Assembly: GCF_013155335.1 (NCBI RefSeq)
Contig: NZ_JABJQZ010000002.1
Span: 434,001-498,000, forward strand
DNA from: Nocardioides sp. zg-1230
GTDB taxonomy: Bacteria > Actinomycetota > Actinomycetes > Propionibacteriales > Nocardioidaceae
Length of the DNA stretch: 64,000 nucleotides
Direction: 5' to 3'
The position numbers and the translations under genes were made by a program. The notes under the pieces were generated by a model. That model was not told the origin of the DNA and made no database searches. It saw only the letters and a list, made by a program, of their open reading frames with translations. This document shows, piece by piece, positions 38,401 to 45,885 of this stretch; the stretch's first letter is position 1; each line of letters begins with the position of its first letter.

Positions 38401-39081
38401 GCGGCTGTCGGCATCATCCGTGAAGACGAAACGTCGCCCCTCGCGGCCAAGGGAGCGCGCCAGGTACTGCATGACGATGTCGCCGTGGCTGTAGCCGATG
38501 AAGGCGACAGAGAAGGCTGAGAACATGCGGTCGAGAAACCGGGCGGCCCATGCCTCACGCAGGTAGGCGTGGCCGAAGTCTTCGTCGGTCACCACCAGTT
38601 TGCGAGGGGGTTGGTCCAAGGCCCCGTGCAGGTGGACGATGCCGGTGAAGTCGTCGCCGACCGGCAGCGCGGGCGCGCGGTAGACGTCGAGATCCAACCC
38701 CTTGCTGCGGCTGGCTTGTTCAAGATGTAGGTCGTAGTTGGTAGTGACCACCCGGGGGTTGGGGTGCACCTGTGCCAGGTCGATGATCGCCTCGTGGAGG
38801 CGGTTCGGCCGGCTGCCGGGCTTGTTGATCGCGTTCGCGACCAGCGTGTGAACGTCAATCTCAAGGTCTGCAAGGTCACCCAGGAACACATCGGGACGCT
38901 CCAGGTCACGCTCCGTTGGCACGCTGTTGGCACGCGCTCCGACGTCGCGCACCAGATTCGCGAAGTCAGGAAGGCCTGACGGCTCGTCGAGGGACGCCCC
39001 CGCCCCAACGAAGAGGACGAGCTTGCCTTCCGTTGCTGCCTCGACCAGTTCGTCCGGCACCTCGACCTTGCGGAACCACAT
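35500..39081 (-). CDS. SIR2-domain protein (SIR2-DUF4020 type), predicted defence NADase
   Basis: 1193 aa. Residues ~10-260 are a SIR2 domain: LVLFVGAGAS (24-30 loop), VVTTNYD (Asn115, Asp117), IVHLHGALDQ (His152, probable catalytic) and AFIGYSHGD. The remaining ~900 residues are a helical repeat-like region with many Trp/Asp, as in DUF4020-type SIR2 proteins. Relatives such as the defence-associated sirtuins deplete NAD+ on phage infection and cause abortive infection. It is the last gene before the right end of the element. No partner or STAND ATPase motif was seen. Confidence 0.8.
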   Translation of the reverse strand: MWFRKVEVPDELVEAATEGKLVLFVGAGASLDEPSGLPDFANLVRDVGARANSVPTERDLERPDVFLGDLADLEIDVHTLVANAINKPGSRPNRLHEAIIDLAQVHPNPRVVTTNYDLHLEQASRSKGLDLDVYRAPALPVGDDFTGIVHLHGALDQPPRKLVVTDEDFGHAYLREAWAARFLDRMFSAFSVAFIGYSHGDIVMQYLARSLGREGRRFVFTDDADSREWRRLGLRPVHYPVDGSSHVALVDGLERWAELTSWGRLAHRRRIAELVGNGPPTIPEEVSYLEQALGDPERVRYFTEQARGSDWLLWAANRPEFNWLFSPTAPSGADRTVAQALTTWVADQYVMDEQESPTALRLLRSRPWSPGMWDTVAHRLFAQERRVPDWQVPWLVLVLHRSPADDGDLLDMLLCKESWKERPDLALMLLEHRTRSLPRSGLDFGPSSDAPRFEVAFMGDDHWLDEAWKKVFIPLLPQHAPELLDLAVRQLRDANRLAGALQPGFDALSFGRSAIEPHPQDEFREVADVLIDAARDSLEHLLHASPQEGAAAVDRLARAHVPILRRLAVHAWRLREDRSPDEKLRWILDENLLFDLDLQHEVYMLLEDTVALASDDAVGAVLDRAKDGPQDGAEHSPYVSYNLLAWLHSAAPENATIAEEFTTLQEQNPEFEPREHPDLNMTMTSGFVENAEPFTRDELHGLIASNPDEAYAAIRSYATADEFRLKGPTWTGALNALRGCVTHYPGDGIRLAEALAPDDTDVRDALVRAWSAANLSSTPEQASGVETLDQTRPHRNDVTPHDVLTVIASWPVDAVRSAVANMFARGGTADHPTAWHTLIPARRLATDLWPPTQVTGNVVDSEDLYLEAINHPAGDLAQFWMNVVADEWRAHTDTWSGLPDEVRAELDRMVQDQSRNGLLARVLLSTRLRFIMGADPAWAKSRLMPLFSWDRDEADAFEVRGIWRSFVQFGQYDDQILADGLLDAMLATMRRANDLDDDEAVAQLGRQLATVAMKSSLDPKGWLPALTTDAPSVLQLAWIRSVGRQLREMDPKDASAQWTRWIREYWTARIDSLPRPLTADEASAMALWVLGLPDDRLAAVELVERTDAGLVKDDRVLMHLTGSRREHEDLTGDPETWARYLVHLLRGTTEPPWGLDHYLREIVGVLRPVAPSTLLTELIEEAMRLGCTAAADW

Positions 39082-39315
39082 GCGGGCAACGTAGCGACTC
39101 GCGGCGACAACGACGTCGCCGACCCAGCCGTGGCATCACGGCCCCTACCCTTGAGGCACTGCACAGGATCAGGTCAGCGGCACCATGTTTGTCGAACCGA
39201 TTGTGTGAACATCATGGGACGTGAGCCTCCGATACAGGGTGCAATGTGGGGCACGACCAGGGAAGTGAGCGTGGATGAGCAGACCACAGAAGCCAAGGTG
39301 CGCGGGGCCAAACAA

Positions 39316-39327
39316 TGCCCCCGCTAC
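39316..39327 (+). repeat. Putative attR core (copy of tRNA-fMet 3' end)
   Basis: TGCCCCCGCTAC repeats bases 4445-4456 in the same orientation. Upstream, CGCGGGG at 39301-39307 resembles the tRNA 5' end but the rest of the tRNA is not present. A hairpin terminator follows 5 bases downstream. The preceding 234 bases after the SIR2 start hold no evident gene. Confidence 0.6.
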
Positions 39328-39332
39328 AAATC

Positions 39333-39369
39333 CGGAAGGCCCTCACAGTCTGACTGTGAGGGCCTTCCG
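39333..39369 (+). terminator. Strong hairpin beyond attR, possibly the original tRNA terminator
   Basis: CGGAAGGCCCTCACAGTC (39333-39350) and its exact complement (39352-39369) form an 18-bp stem. It stands a few bases after the duplicated tRNA end, exactly where the terminator of an uninterrupted tRNA-fMet gene would be. Confidence 0.75.
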
Positions 39370-39405
39370 CATGTGCGCCGATGATTGGTCCTCGAACTCG
39401 GGACG

Positions 39406-39627
39406 TCACTCCCCGGTGCGGGCCGCCGGCTCGTGCAGGTCCGTCGGAGGGTAGATGCGAGGGATGTCGGTGGGCGGGTAGATGCGTGTCAGCTCATCGA
39501 ACGGCTCGGTGACGCTGGTGCGCTCCTCCTGGTCGGCCGTGGCGGTGGCCGTGCCGAACGCCGTTGCTGCGAGCGCAGTCAGAACTGCGGCGGAGATGGC
39601 AGTGCGCCGATTGTTGAACGTGGCCAT
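39406..39627 (-). CDS. Small secreted protein with RIYPPTD repeats
   Basis: 73 aa. A signal peptide (MATFNNRRTAISAAVLTALA, cut near ATATA-DQ) is followed by an acidic stretch and two copies of RIYPPTD (with I/L next). Nothing further is recognised. The site GAGGAATC is upstream. The next 276 bases (39628-39903) carry no frame I can support, only minus-strand scraps such as SVTASRTSSR. Confidence 0.55.
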   Translation of the reverse strand: MATFNNRRTAISAAVLTALAATAFGTATATADQEERTSVTEPFDELTRIYPPTDIPRIYPPTDLHEPAARTGE

Positions 39628-39903
39628 GATGATTCCTCTTTCGGTTTCGGGGTGGTGGTGGGCGGCGTCAGCGGCGGGTTGCCGTGACGACGAGGTACTC
39701 GCGGTCCACGGCGATGCGGGGCTGTGGCCGCGGGCAAACGCTTCGGTGAGTGGTCACGAGGTCTGGCTGGCGGTGGAGACGACCGACTCGACGTCCGAGA
39801 CGCCGTCACCGATCCGCTCAGCGAGGACCGCCGAGGCGCATCACCGCGTACGGGCTGGGCGAGCGAGGAGTGATCGGACCGGCGATGAGCGAGACCGGAC
39901 GCC

Positions 39904-40344
39904 CTAGGGCTCCGCGGTTGTCCTGTTGTCGAGGTGGTCGTGGATGACGCCAGTCAGTAGCTCGGCCGGGGGAGCGGCGTACATGGCCCCGTCCCATTCG
40001 TAGGTCCCGCAGTGCGTTGCGGCCTCGTCTCCGCAGATGTGCGTGCCATCGGACTCGATCGCGACCCCGTTCACGCGGAGCTCGAGGAGGGTCCAGGCGT
40101 CAGGTGCGCCGACGATGGCTGGATCCGTGCGGGCCGTGACCCGAACCCGTAGTGAGGTGCCCCTGGCCGCCAGCTCCGGCGCCAGGAGGGCGGCGGCCTC
40201 ATCGATCTCCTCGATCGCGTCCAGACAGGGCGCACAGCTCATCGGCCCAGATAGCAGCAGATCGACGACGAGATCGCCAGACGGCCGCCTCTGTCGGTGA
40301 GCCGACCTGACCTGGTGGTCGAGTGACGTGTCGATGGCTGTCAT
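39904..40344 (-). CDS. DUF2703-like thioredoxin-fold protein
   Basis: 146 aa from ATG 40344 (site AGGAG). LSGPMSCAPCLDAIEEIDEA holds a CxxC. The middle strand LLELRVNGVAIESDGTHICG and the later THCGTYEWDGAMYAAPP match DUF2703 proteins, which often occur near metal and arsenic genes. It is 103 bases downstream of the ECF sigma gene in the same direction, so probably in its regulon. Function unknown; a thiol-metal relay is possible. Confidence 0.7.
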   Translation of the reverse strand: MTAIDTSLDHQVRSAHRQRRPSGDLVVDLLLSGPMSCAPCLDAIEEIDEAAALLAPELAARGTSLRVRVTARTDPAIVGAPDAWTLLELRVNGVAIESDGTHICGDEAATHCGTYEWDGAMYAAPPAELLTGVIHDHLDNRTTAEP

Positions 40345-40447
40345 GGAGCGTCTCCTGGGCATTGTGGTCTGGGTCAACCACTCAGACGAAGCCGGAGACC
40401 AAAGGACGCAACGTCGCCAGAGCGCCTTCGGCGACGTGGCGCCCTTG

Positions 40448-41062
40448 TCAGGCCGCGCAGCCGCAGTCGGTCTGCCGGCGGGGCTCGAACTCCTGAACCT
40501 CGCCGCGCACGTCGAGCTGCAGGTGGCAGCACGCCGTGAGGGAATCTCGGAGTGCTCTCCGCCCGCGCTGGACGCGGGACTTCATCCCGGAGACCGAGAG
40601 CCCAGCGGTTCGGGCCGCCTCGACCTGGCTGACACCGCTGAGGTCGACGAGCTCGACAGCGGCCGCTTGGTCCGCAGGAAGCAGTCGGAGCAACGGTCGG
40701 ATGCAGGCGGCGAGACTGGTCAACGCCCGCTGGGTGTCCTCGTCAGCGGAGACGTCGGCAACAGGACGTTCCGGCACCATGTCGGTCATCACTTCGCGCC
40801 GGTGGACGGCCGCTCGGTAGTAGTCCGTGATCGCGTTGCGGGTGACCGCGAAGAGCCAACCGAGCACCGTCCGACGGTCGCGGAGCTCATCCGAGCTCTG
40901 CACCATGCGTAGAGCCACCAGCTGCAGGATGTCATCGGCATCTTGGGGCCGGGACACGCGGCGACCGATGAACTGACGCAACTCGCCGGAAAATTCTTTC
41001 CACACTGACTCGAGCGTCTCGGGCGTGGGGGTCTCGCCTGCGTACCTCTCGTCTGCCGCCAT
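40448..41062 (-). CDS. ECF-family sigma factor with Cys-rich tail
   Basis: 204 aa from ATG 41062 (site GAGGAG). Region 2: RRVSRPQDADDILQLVALRM and VLGWLFAVTRNAITDYYR. Region 4: LVDLSGVSQVEAARTAGLSV, SGMKSRVQRGRRALRDSL. The tail has CCHLQLDVRGEV and TDCGCAA, so four to five Cys may sense metal or redox state directly. No anti-sigma gene is visible. It is divergent from the Cys-rich peptide gene. Confidence 0.88.
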   Translation of the reverse strand: MAADERYAGETPTPETLESVWKEFSGELRQFIGRRVSRPQDADDILQLVALRMVQSSDELRDRRTVLGWLFAVTRNAITDYYRAAVHRREVMTDMVPERPVADVSADEDTQRALTSLAACIRPLLRLLPADQAAAVELVDLSGVSQVEAARTAGLSVSGMKSRVQRGRRALRDSLTACCHLQLDVRGEVQEFEPRRQTDCGCAA

Positions 41063-41124
41063 GACTGGCTCCTCGTCGTGAAGCCGAGATCGGCCGGGTC
41101 GGCCTCGACAGCCATGGTCGCCAC

Positions 41125-41146
41125 GATATCGATGTCTGTCAATATC
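41125..41146. promoter_or_regulatory. Possible ArsR-type site before the Cys-rich peptide gene
   Basis: GATAT (41125-41129) and ATATC (41142-41146) flank CGATGTCTGTCA. The core ATCGATGTCTGTCAAT resembles the boxes at 47351-47397. It lies in the 167-base region shared by the sigma factor and the 41230 gene. Confidence 0.4.
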
Positions 41147-41229
41147 TAGTGGTGGTCCTGACGTGCGTCTTCTGGGGCGCGTCGACGTCTGAGTCCTGCA
41201 CAGGCACAATCCGATCGAAGGGAAAGACG

Positions 41230-41403
41230 ATGACCACACATCCCACCGACTCCCGATCCGACGCATCGATGCCGGAGCCCGCGACGACCGCGGGCATGAC
41301 ATCGTCCTGCTGCTCACGGGCGAAGCAGTCGACGTGCTGCGATGCCAGCGAGAAGTCCGACTGCTGCGGTGCCGCGGCCGGCGATGGCTGTGGCTGCCAG
41401 TGA
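41230..41403 (+). CDS. Cys-rich metallothionein-like peptide
   Basis: 57 aa, site AAGGGAAAG. The first half is Thr/Ser/Asp-rich. The second half has eight Cys as three CC pairs plus CGC: SSCCSRAKQSTCC, SDCC, GDGCGCQ. This fits a small metal-binding peptide for As(III), Hg or Cd. No known metallothionein family matches exactly. The stop overlaps the GNAT start (GTGA), so the two are coupled. Confidence 0.65.
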   Translation: MTTHPTDSRSDASMPEPATTAGMTSSCCSRAKQSTCCDASEKSDCCGAAAGDGCGCQ

Positions 41404-41993
41404 CGCGCCCCTGCTCGACCGGCGTTGTCCTCGAGTCAGCGGGCGGTGCGACAGCTACCCTCCGGCCTGTCCGATCCGAGGAACACTCTGTGCTTGATGC
41501 TGTGTTCGACGCACTGTCCCCCGCCTCCCGGTACCACCGCTACCTGACGGGCTTGTCGCAGCTGACCGGCTCCATGCGCACGGCTCTGACGGCCGTCGAC
41601 GGTCACTCGCACATTGCCTGGGTCGGCGAGATCGACGGGCACCCCGTGGCAATCGGGCGACTGATCCGAGTGGCTCCCGGCACAGCCGAGATCGCATTCG
41701 AGGTGGTTGACGCCCATCAGGGTCGCGGGCTCGGAACCGCTCTTCTCGACACTCTGATGACTGTGGCCTCGGTATCAGGGATAGACAGGATCCAGGCAAC
41801 CGTCCTGCCCTCCAACGACCGTTCGCTGCGCCTGCTCAGAGCGATCGGGATGGCGTTCCGGGTCGAAGACGGGTTGCTTGAAGGCACCGCGCCGGTGAGG
41901 CTTCGCGAGACTTCGGTCGTCGACCGCGCGGCTGTGGTTCGGCTCGCACTGAGCACTCACGCCGAGAGCGGATGCATGGCCGACTCAGCGTGA
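41400..41993 (+). CDS. GNAT-family acetyltransferase
   Basis: 197 aa from GTG 41400. Acetyl-CoA motif: AFEVVDAHQGRGLGTALLDT, then IQATVLPSNDRSLRLLRAIG, a classic GNAT core. The start is like protein-acetyltransferase-type members (LRPVRSEEHSVLDAVFDALS). The substrate is unknown. Coupling to the Cys-rich peptide hints that it acts in the same stress response or even on that peptide; this is speculation. Confidence 0.82.
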   Translation: MTRPCSTGVVLESAGGATATLRPVRSEEHSVLDAVFDALSPASRYHRYLTGLSQLTGSMRTALTAVDGHSHIAWVGEIDGHPVAIGRLIRVAPGTAEIAFEVVDAHQGRGLGTALLDTLMTVASVSGIDRIQATVLPSNDRSLRLLRAIGMAFRVEDGLLEGTAPVRLRETSVVDRAAVVRLALSTHAESGCMADSA

Positions 41994-42124
41994 GACCTGA
42001 GCAGGACTCCGTACGGCGCCGTCGCCCGATGTCGCCACGGGCTCTCTCGCACGTGCGCGACGATGGGCGCGACCGAACGCGCACACGGGCGAGGCGGACC
42101 CGCCTCGCCCACTGAGGAGAGAGA

Positions 42125-43252
42125 GTGCCTGGGAGCACGCAGATGCCCGCACCGGCCCTCGAGGCCCGGCGGGAGGTCGAGGCCGACGTGGTGGTGATCG
42201 GTGGCGGCCAGGCCGGTCTGGCCACCGGGTTCTACCTGCGGCGCGCCGGCCTCGCGCCGGGGCGCGACTTCGTGATCGTGGATGCGGCGGACCGACCCGG
42301 CGGGGCGTGGCCGCGCACCTGGGACGGGCTGCGGCTGTTCTCGCCGGCGGGCTTCTCGTCGCTCCCGGGGTGGATGATGCCGCCGTGGAACGACGCCACC
42401 CGCGGCTTCCCACCGCGCGACCACGTGGTGGCGTACCTCACCGGGTACGAGGAGCGGTACGACCTGCAGGTGCTGCGCCCGCACCGAGTGGGGTCCGTGC
42501 GCCGAGCCGAGGACGGGTCGGACGGTCGCCTGCTCGTCGACACGGCTGGACTCACCATCTCTGCCCGCGCGGTCGCGTCCGCGACCGGGACGTGGGACCG
42601 ACCGTTCTGGCCGTCGTACCCGGGAATGCGGGACTTCGCCGGCCGGCAGCTGCACGCCGCGGGCTATCGGTCCCCGGGGGACTTCGCCGGTCAGCGGGTC
42701 GTCGTCGTGGGTGGCGGGAACTCGGCGGCGCAGATCCTGGCGGAGGTCTCGACCGTCGCCGAGACGACGTGGGTCGCGACCCGGCCGCCGCGGTTCCTGC
42801 CCGACGACGTGGACGGCCGGGTGCTGTTCGCGACCGCCCGCGCGCGGATCGAGGCGCTCGAGCAGGGGCGCGCGCATGCCGGCGTGGCCGGGCTGGGCGA
42901 CATCGTGATGGTCGCCAGCGTCAAGGACGCCCGGGCCCGCGGCGTCCTGCACGCTCAGCCGATGTTCACCCGGCTCACCGCCGGCGGTGTCGCCTGGGCG
43001 GACGGCACGACCCAGGGGTGCGACACGGTCATCTGGTGCACCGGGTTCCGTCCCGCGCTGCGTCACCTGCGTCCCCTCGGTCTGGCCCGGGGTGGGCGCA
43101 TCGCCGTGGGTGGCCCCTCGGGGACGCAGGCGTTGGCCGAGCCCCGGCTGCACCTCGTCGGGTACGGCGACTGGACTGGGCCCGCGTCCGCGACGCTGGC
43201 CGGCGTCGGACCATCGGCCAAGGCGACAGCGGCGGCACTCATCGACCGCTAG
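42125..43252 (+). CDS. arsO: ArsO-like flavin-dependent monooxygenase
   Basis: 375 aa (GTG 42125; ATG 42143 possible). FAD site: VVVIGGGQAGLATGFYLRRA. NADPH site: GQRVVVVGGGNSAAQILAEV. FMO-type middle (SATGTWDRPFWPSYPG) and final ATG-like motif (TVIWCTGFRPALRHLRPLG). Such proteins lie in ars operons as ArsO, proposed to oxidise arsenicals. A broken copy sits inside the integrative element at 24332-24810. It precedes the ArsR-ArsC fusion. Confidence 0.82.
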   Translation: MPGSTQMPAPALEARREVEADVVVIGGGQAGLATGFYLRRAGLAPGRDFVIVDAADRPGGAWPRTWDGLRLFSPAGFSSLPGWMMPPWNDATRGFPPRDHVVAYLTGYEERYDLQVLRPHRVGSVRRAEDGSDGRLLVDTAGLTISARAVASATGTWDRPFWPSYPGMRDFAGRQLHAAGYRSPGDFAGQRVVVVGGGNSAAQILAEVSTVAETTWVATRPPRFLPDDVDGRVLFATARARIEALEQGRAHAGVAGLGDIVMVASVKDARARGVLHAQPMFTRLTAGGVAWADGTTQGCDTVIWCTGFRPALRHLRPLGLARGGRIAVGGPSGTQALAEPRLHLVGYGDWTGPASATLAGVGPSAKATAAALIDR

Positions 43253-43309
43253 CGCAAGACGGCTTCGGCGCGCGAGTTGCGCCCCGGTCGTTTGATCAGC
43301 CACTATTGA

Positions 43310-43325
43310 CTCAACAACGGTTGAG
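43310..43325 (+). promoter_or_regulatory. ArsR-type operator of the ars operon
   Basis: CTCAAC (43310-43315) and GTTGAG (43320-43325) form an inverted repeat around AACG, 14 bases before the ArsR-ArsC start. ATTGAC just upstream could be part of the -35 element. Confidence 0.6.
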
Positions 43326-43339
43326 CGAACGGACGAGTC

Positions 43340-44059
43340 ATGGACTTCGACGCACGGGTGGCGGCGCTGGCGGCGCTGGCTGATCCTGCGCGTCTGCGGA
43401 TCGTCGACGTGCTGGATGCCGGTGACGCCTCGCCCGGGGAGCTGCGCACCCAGCTCGGACTGCCCTCGAACCTGCTGGCCCATCACCTCAAGGTGCTGGA
43501 GCAGGTCGCCATCGTGTCGCGGCACCGCTCCCATGCCGACAGGCGCCGCACCTACCTGCGCCTGCACCGTGAGCGCCTGGTCGGGCTGCTGCCTGCCGCG
43601 AGCGCGCAGGGCACGGAGGTCGCCTCGGTGGAGCGGGTGGTGTTCGTGTGCACCGCGAACTCCGCACGCTCGCAGCTCGCGGCCGCGCTGTGGCAGCAGG
43701 TCAGCCCCATCCCCGTGGCCTCGGGCGGCACGCACCCCGGCCCCGCGATCGCACCGGGCGCGGTCTCCGCGGCGCGCCGGCACGGACTGCGCCTCGTCCA
43801 GGAGCGGCCGCAGTCCCTGGACGGGCTGCTGCGCGACGGGGACTACGTGGTCACCGTGTGCGATGCCGCTCACGAGGACACGTACGCCACTGACGACAAG
43901 ACGCCGATTCGCCTGGCGGGAGTGAGCCACTGGTCGGTGCCCGACCCGGTCGCGGTCGGCACCGATGCGGCCTTCGATGCGGCGTACGACGACATCGCCG
44001 GCCGGGTCGCCGACCTGGCCCCTCGCCTCTCATCCCAGCCCGCCGCGGACGCGTCCTAG
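43340..44059 (+). CDS. ArsR-ArsC fusion: repressor plus LMW-phosphatase arsenate reductase
   Basis: 239 aa. Residues 1-85 are an ArsR winged HTH (LADPARLRIVDVLDAGDAS, LPSNLLAHHLKVLEQV). Residues ~95-232 are a LMW tyrosine phosphatase-type arsenate reductase with P-loop VCTANSARSQLA (Cys104, Arg110) and the Asp-Pro loop (SVPDPVAVG). Coupling sensor and enzyme in one chain is seen in some actinobacteria. Whether the ArsR half lacks a Cys pair for As(III) is notable: none is seen in the HTH. Confidence 0.88.
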   Translation: MDFDARVAALAALADPARLRIVDVLDAGDASPGELRTQLGLPSNLLAHHLKVLEQVAIVSRHRSHADRRRTYLRLHRERLVGLLPAASAQGTEVASVERVVFVCTANSARSQLAAALWQQVSPIPVASGGTHPGPAIAPGAVSAARRHGLRLVQERPQSLDGLLRDGDYVVTVCDAAHEDTYATDDKTPIRLAGVSHWSVPDPVAVGTDAAFDAAYDDIAGRVADLAPRLSSQPAADAS

Positions 44060-44068
44060 GAGCCCGTC

Positions 44069-44764
44069 ATGACCACCGAACAGCACCAGGACCGGCAGCC
44101 GGCATGGATGTCGCTCGACCAGCAGCTCGCGCTCAAGACGGCCGCTGCCCGGCTGGCCGAGGAGTTCACGGGCCTCTACGGACCCCAGACCATCGGCCGG
44201 TTCCTCGAGTCCTCGTTCGACCAGTTCGCCGACCGCGCCACCGTGATCCGGTTCCTGCCGCTCCTGGCTGAACGGTGGGCGCGTCAGCGACTGCACGCCC
44301 TGGCCAAGGTCGAGGGTCTGGCGCACACCGGCACGCCGACGGTGCTGTTCCTGTGCACCCACAACGCCGGCCGCTCGCAGATGGCGCTGGGGTTCTTCAA
44401 CCACCACGCCGGCGCCAACGCCATCGCCTGGTCCGGCGGGTCCGAGCCCGGCATCGAGGTCAATCCGGCAGCCGTCGAGGCCATGGCCGAGCGCGGCATC
44501 GACATCGCGGCCGAGTTCCCGAAGCCGTGGACCGACGAGGTGGTCCGTGCCGCCGACGTCGTGGTGTCCATGGGCTGCGGCGACGCGTGCCCGGTGTTCC
44601 CCGGCAAGCGGTACGAGGACTGGGACGTCACCGACCCCGCCGGCCAGTCGCTGGTCGACGTACGGCCCATCCGTGACGAGGTCGAGCGGCGAGTGCTGGA
44701 CCTCCTGGCCGACCTCGGTGTTCCCGCCGCCACATCCACCATCGCATCCGGGAAGCAGGCATGA
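44069..44764 (+). CDS. arsC: Arsenate reductase with N-terminal three-helix domain
   Basis: 231 aa. A helical N-terminus (residues 15-85, LKTAAARLAEEFTGLYGPQT) of the three-helix-bundle dimerisation type is followed by a LMW-phosphatase domain with P-loop LCTHNAGRSQMA (Cys96, Arg102), GCGDACPVFPG with extra Cys, and DWDVTDPAGQ. It reduces As(V) to As(III), probably with mycothiol/mycoredoxin in this lineage. It overlaps acr3 (ATGA). Confidence 0.88.
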   Translation: MTTEQHQDRQPAWMSLDQQLALKTAAARLAEEFTGLYGPQTIGRFLESSFDQFADRATVIRFLPLLAERWARQRLHALAKVEGLAHTGTPTVLFLCTHNAGRSQMALGFFNHHAGANAIAWSGGSEPGIEVNPAAVEAMAERGIDIAAEFPKPWTDEVVRAADVVVSMGCGDACPVFPGKRYEDWDVTDPAGQSLVDVRPIRDEVERRVLDLLADLGVPAATSTIASGKQA

Positions 44765-45885
44765 CCCACACCACCCCCGAGACACCCCGCGCCTCCCACG
44801 GCGAGGCAGACGGCGACGTCCTGCACCGCCTGTCGACCCTCGACCGGTTCCTGCCGGTCTGGATCGGCGTCGCCATGGTCGGCGGCCTGCTCCTGGGACG
44901 GTTCGTCCCGGGCCTGGACGACGCCCTCGCCGCCGTCGAGGTGGGCTCGGTGTCGCTGCCCATCGCCATCGGTCTGCTCGTCATGATGTACCCGGTGCTG
45001 GCCAAGGTCCGCTACAACGAGCTCGGTCACGTCACGGGTGATCGACGCATGCTGGGCACGTCCATCCTGCTCAACTGGGTCCTCGGACCCGCGCTGATGT
45101 TCGCGCTCGCGTGGCTGATGCTGCCCGACCTGCCCGAGTACCGCACCGGCCTCATCATCGTCGGACTCGCGCGGTGCATCGCGATGGTCCTCATCTGGAA
45201 CGACCTGGCCTGCGGTGACCGCGAAGCGGCCGCCATCCTGGTTGCCCTCAACGCGGTCTTCCAGATCCTCGCGTTCGCGGTCCTGGGCTACTTCTACCTC
45301 CAGGTCCTGCCGGGATGGCTCGGCCTCGACCAGACCGACCTCGACGTCTCCATGTGGTCCATCGCGAAGTCCGTGCTGGTGTTCCTCGGCATCCCGCTCC
45401 TCGCAGGCTTCCTGACCCGGACGTTCGGGGAGCGAGCCAAGGGCCGCGAGTGGTACGAGGGGACCTTCCTGCCCCGCATCGGCCCGGCCGCGCTCTACGG
45501 CCTGCTGTTCACCATCGTCCTGCTCTTCGCGCTCCAGGGCGACACCATCACCAACCAGCCCCTGGACGTCGCGCGCATCGCGCTGCCGCTCCTTGCCTAC
45601 TTCTTCCTCATGTGGGGAGGCTCGATGCTGCTGACCAAGGCGCTCGGGTTCGACTACCAGCGAGCCACCGCGGTGTCGTTCACCGCGGCCGGCAACAACT
45701 TCGAGCTCGCCATCGCCGTTGCCATCGGTGTCTTCGGCGTCACCTCGGGCCAGGCGCTCGCGGGCGTCGTGGGCCCCCTCATCGAGGTGCCCGTCCTCGT
45801 GGGCCTCGTCTACGTCAGCCTCTGGGCACGCCGCTTCTTCCCCCGGCCCACTCGCGCCACCGAAACCTCACCCGCAGGAGCATGA
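44761..45885 (+). CDS. acr3: Arsenite efflux permease, Acr3 family
   Basis: 374 aa, about ten membrane segments. Acr3 motifs are FLPVWIGVAMVGGLLLGRF, GLARCIAMVLIWNDLACGD (with the conserved Cys) and TAAGNNFELAIAVAIGVFG. It exports As(III) using the proton gradient. It is translationally coupled on both sides (ATGA), between two arsenate reductase-type genes. Confidence 0.95.
   Translation: MTHTTPETPRASHGEADGDVLHRLSTLDRFLPVWIGVAMVGGLLLGRFVPGLDDALAAVEVGSVSLPIAIGLLVMMYPVLAKVRYNELGHVTGDRRMLGTSILLNWVLGPALMFALAWLMLPDLPEYRTGLIIVGLARCIAMVLIWNDLACGDREAAAILVALNAVFQILAFAVLGYFYLQVLPGWLGLDQTDLDVSMWSIAKSVLVFLGIPLLAGFLTRTFGERAKGREWYEGTFLPRIGPAALYGLLFTIVLLFALQGDTITNQPLDVARIALPLLAYFFLMWGGSMLLTKALGFDYQRATAVSFTAAGNNFELAIAVAIGVFGVTSGQALAGVVGPLIEVPVLVGLVYVSLWARRFFPRPTRATETSPAGA

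Noticed and set aside
39301..39327. Second tRNA gene at the right border
   Set aside because: CGCGGGG and CCCCGC arms are only about 10 bases apart with no cloverleaf between; it is a partial match at the att site.
39628..39903. Short frames on both strands
   Set aside because: No frame has coding-like composition along its length; minus-strand scraps may be a decayed gene but cannot be supported.
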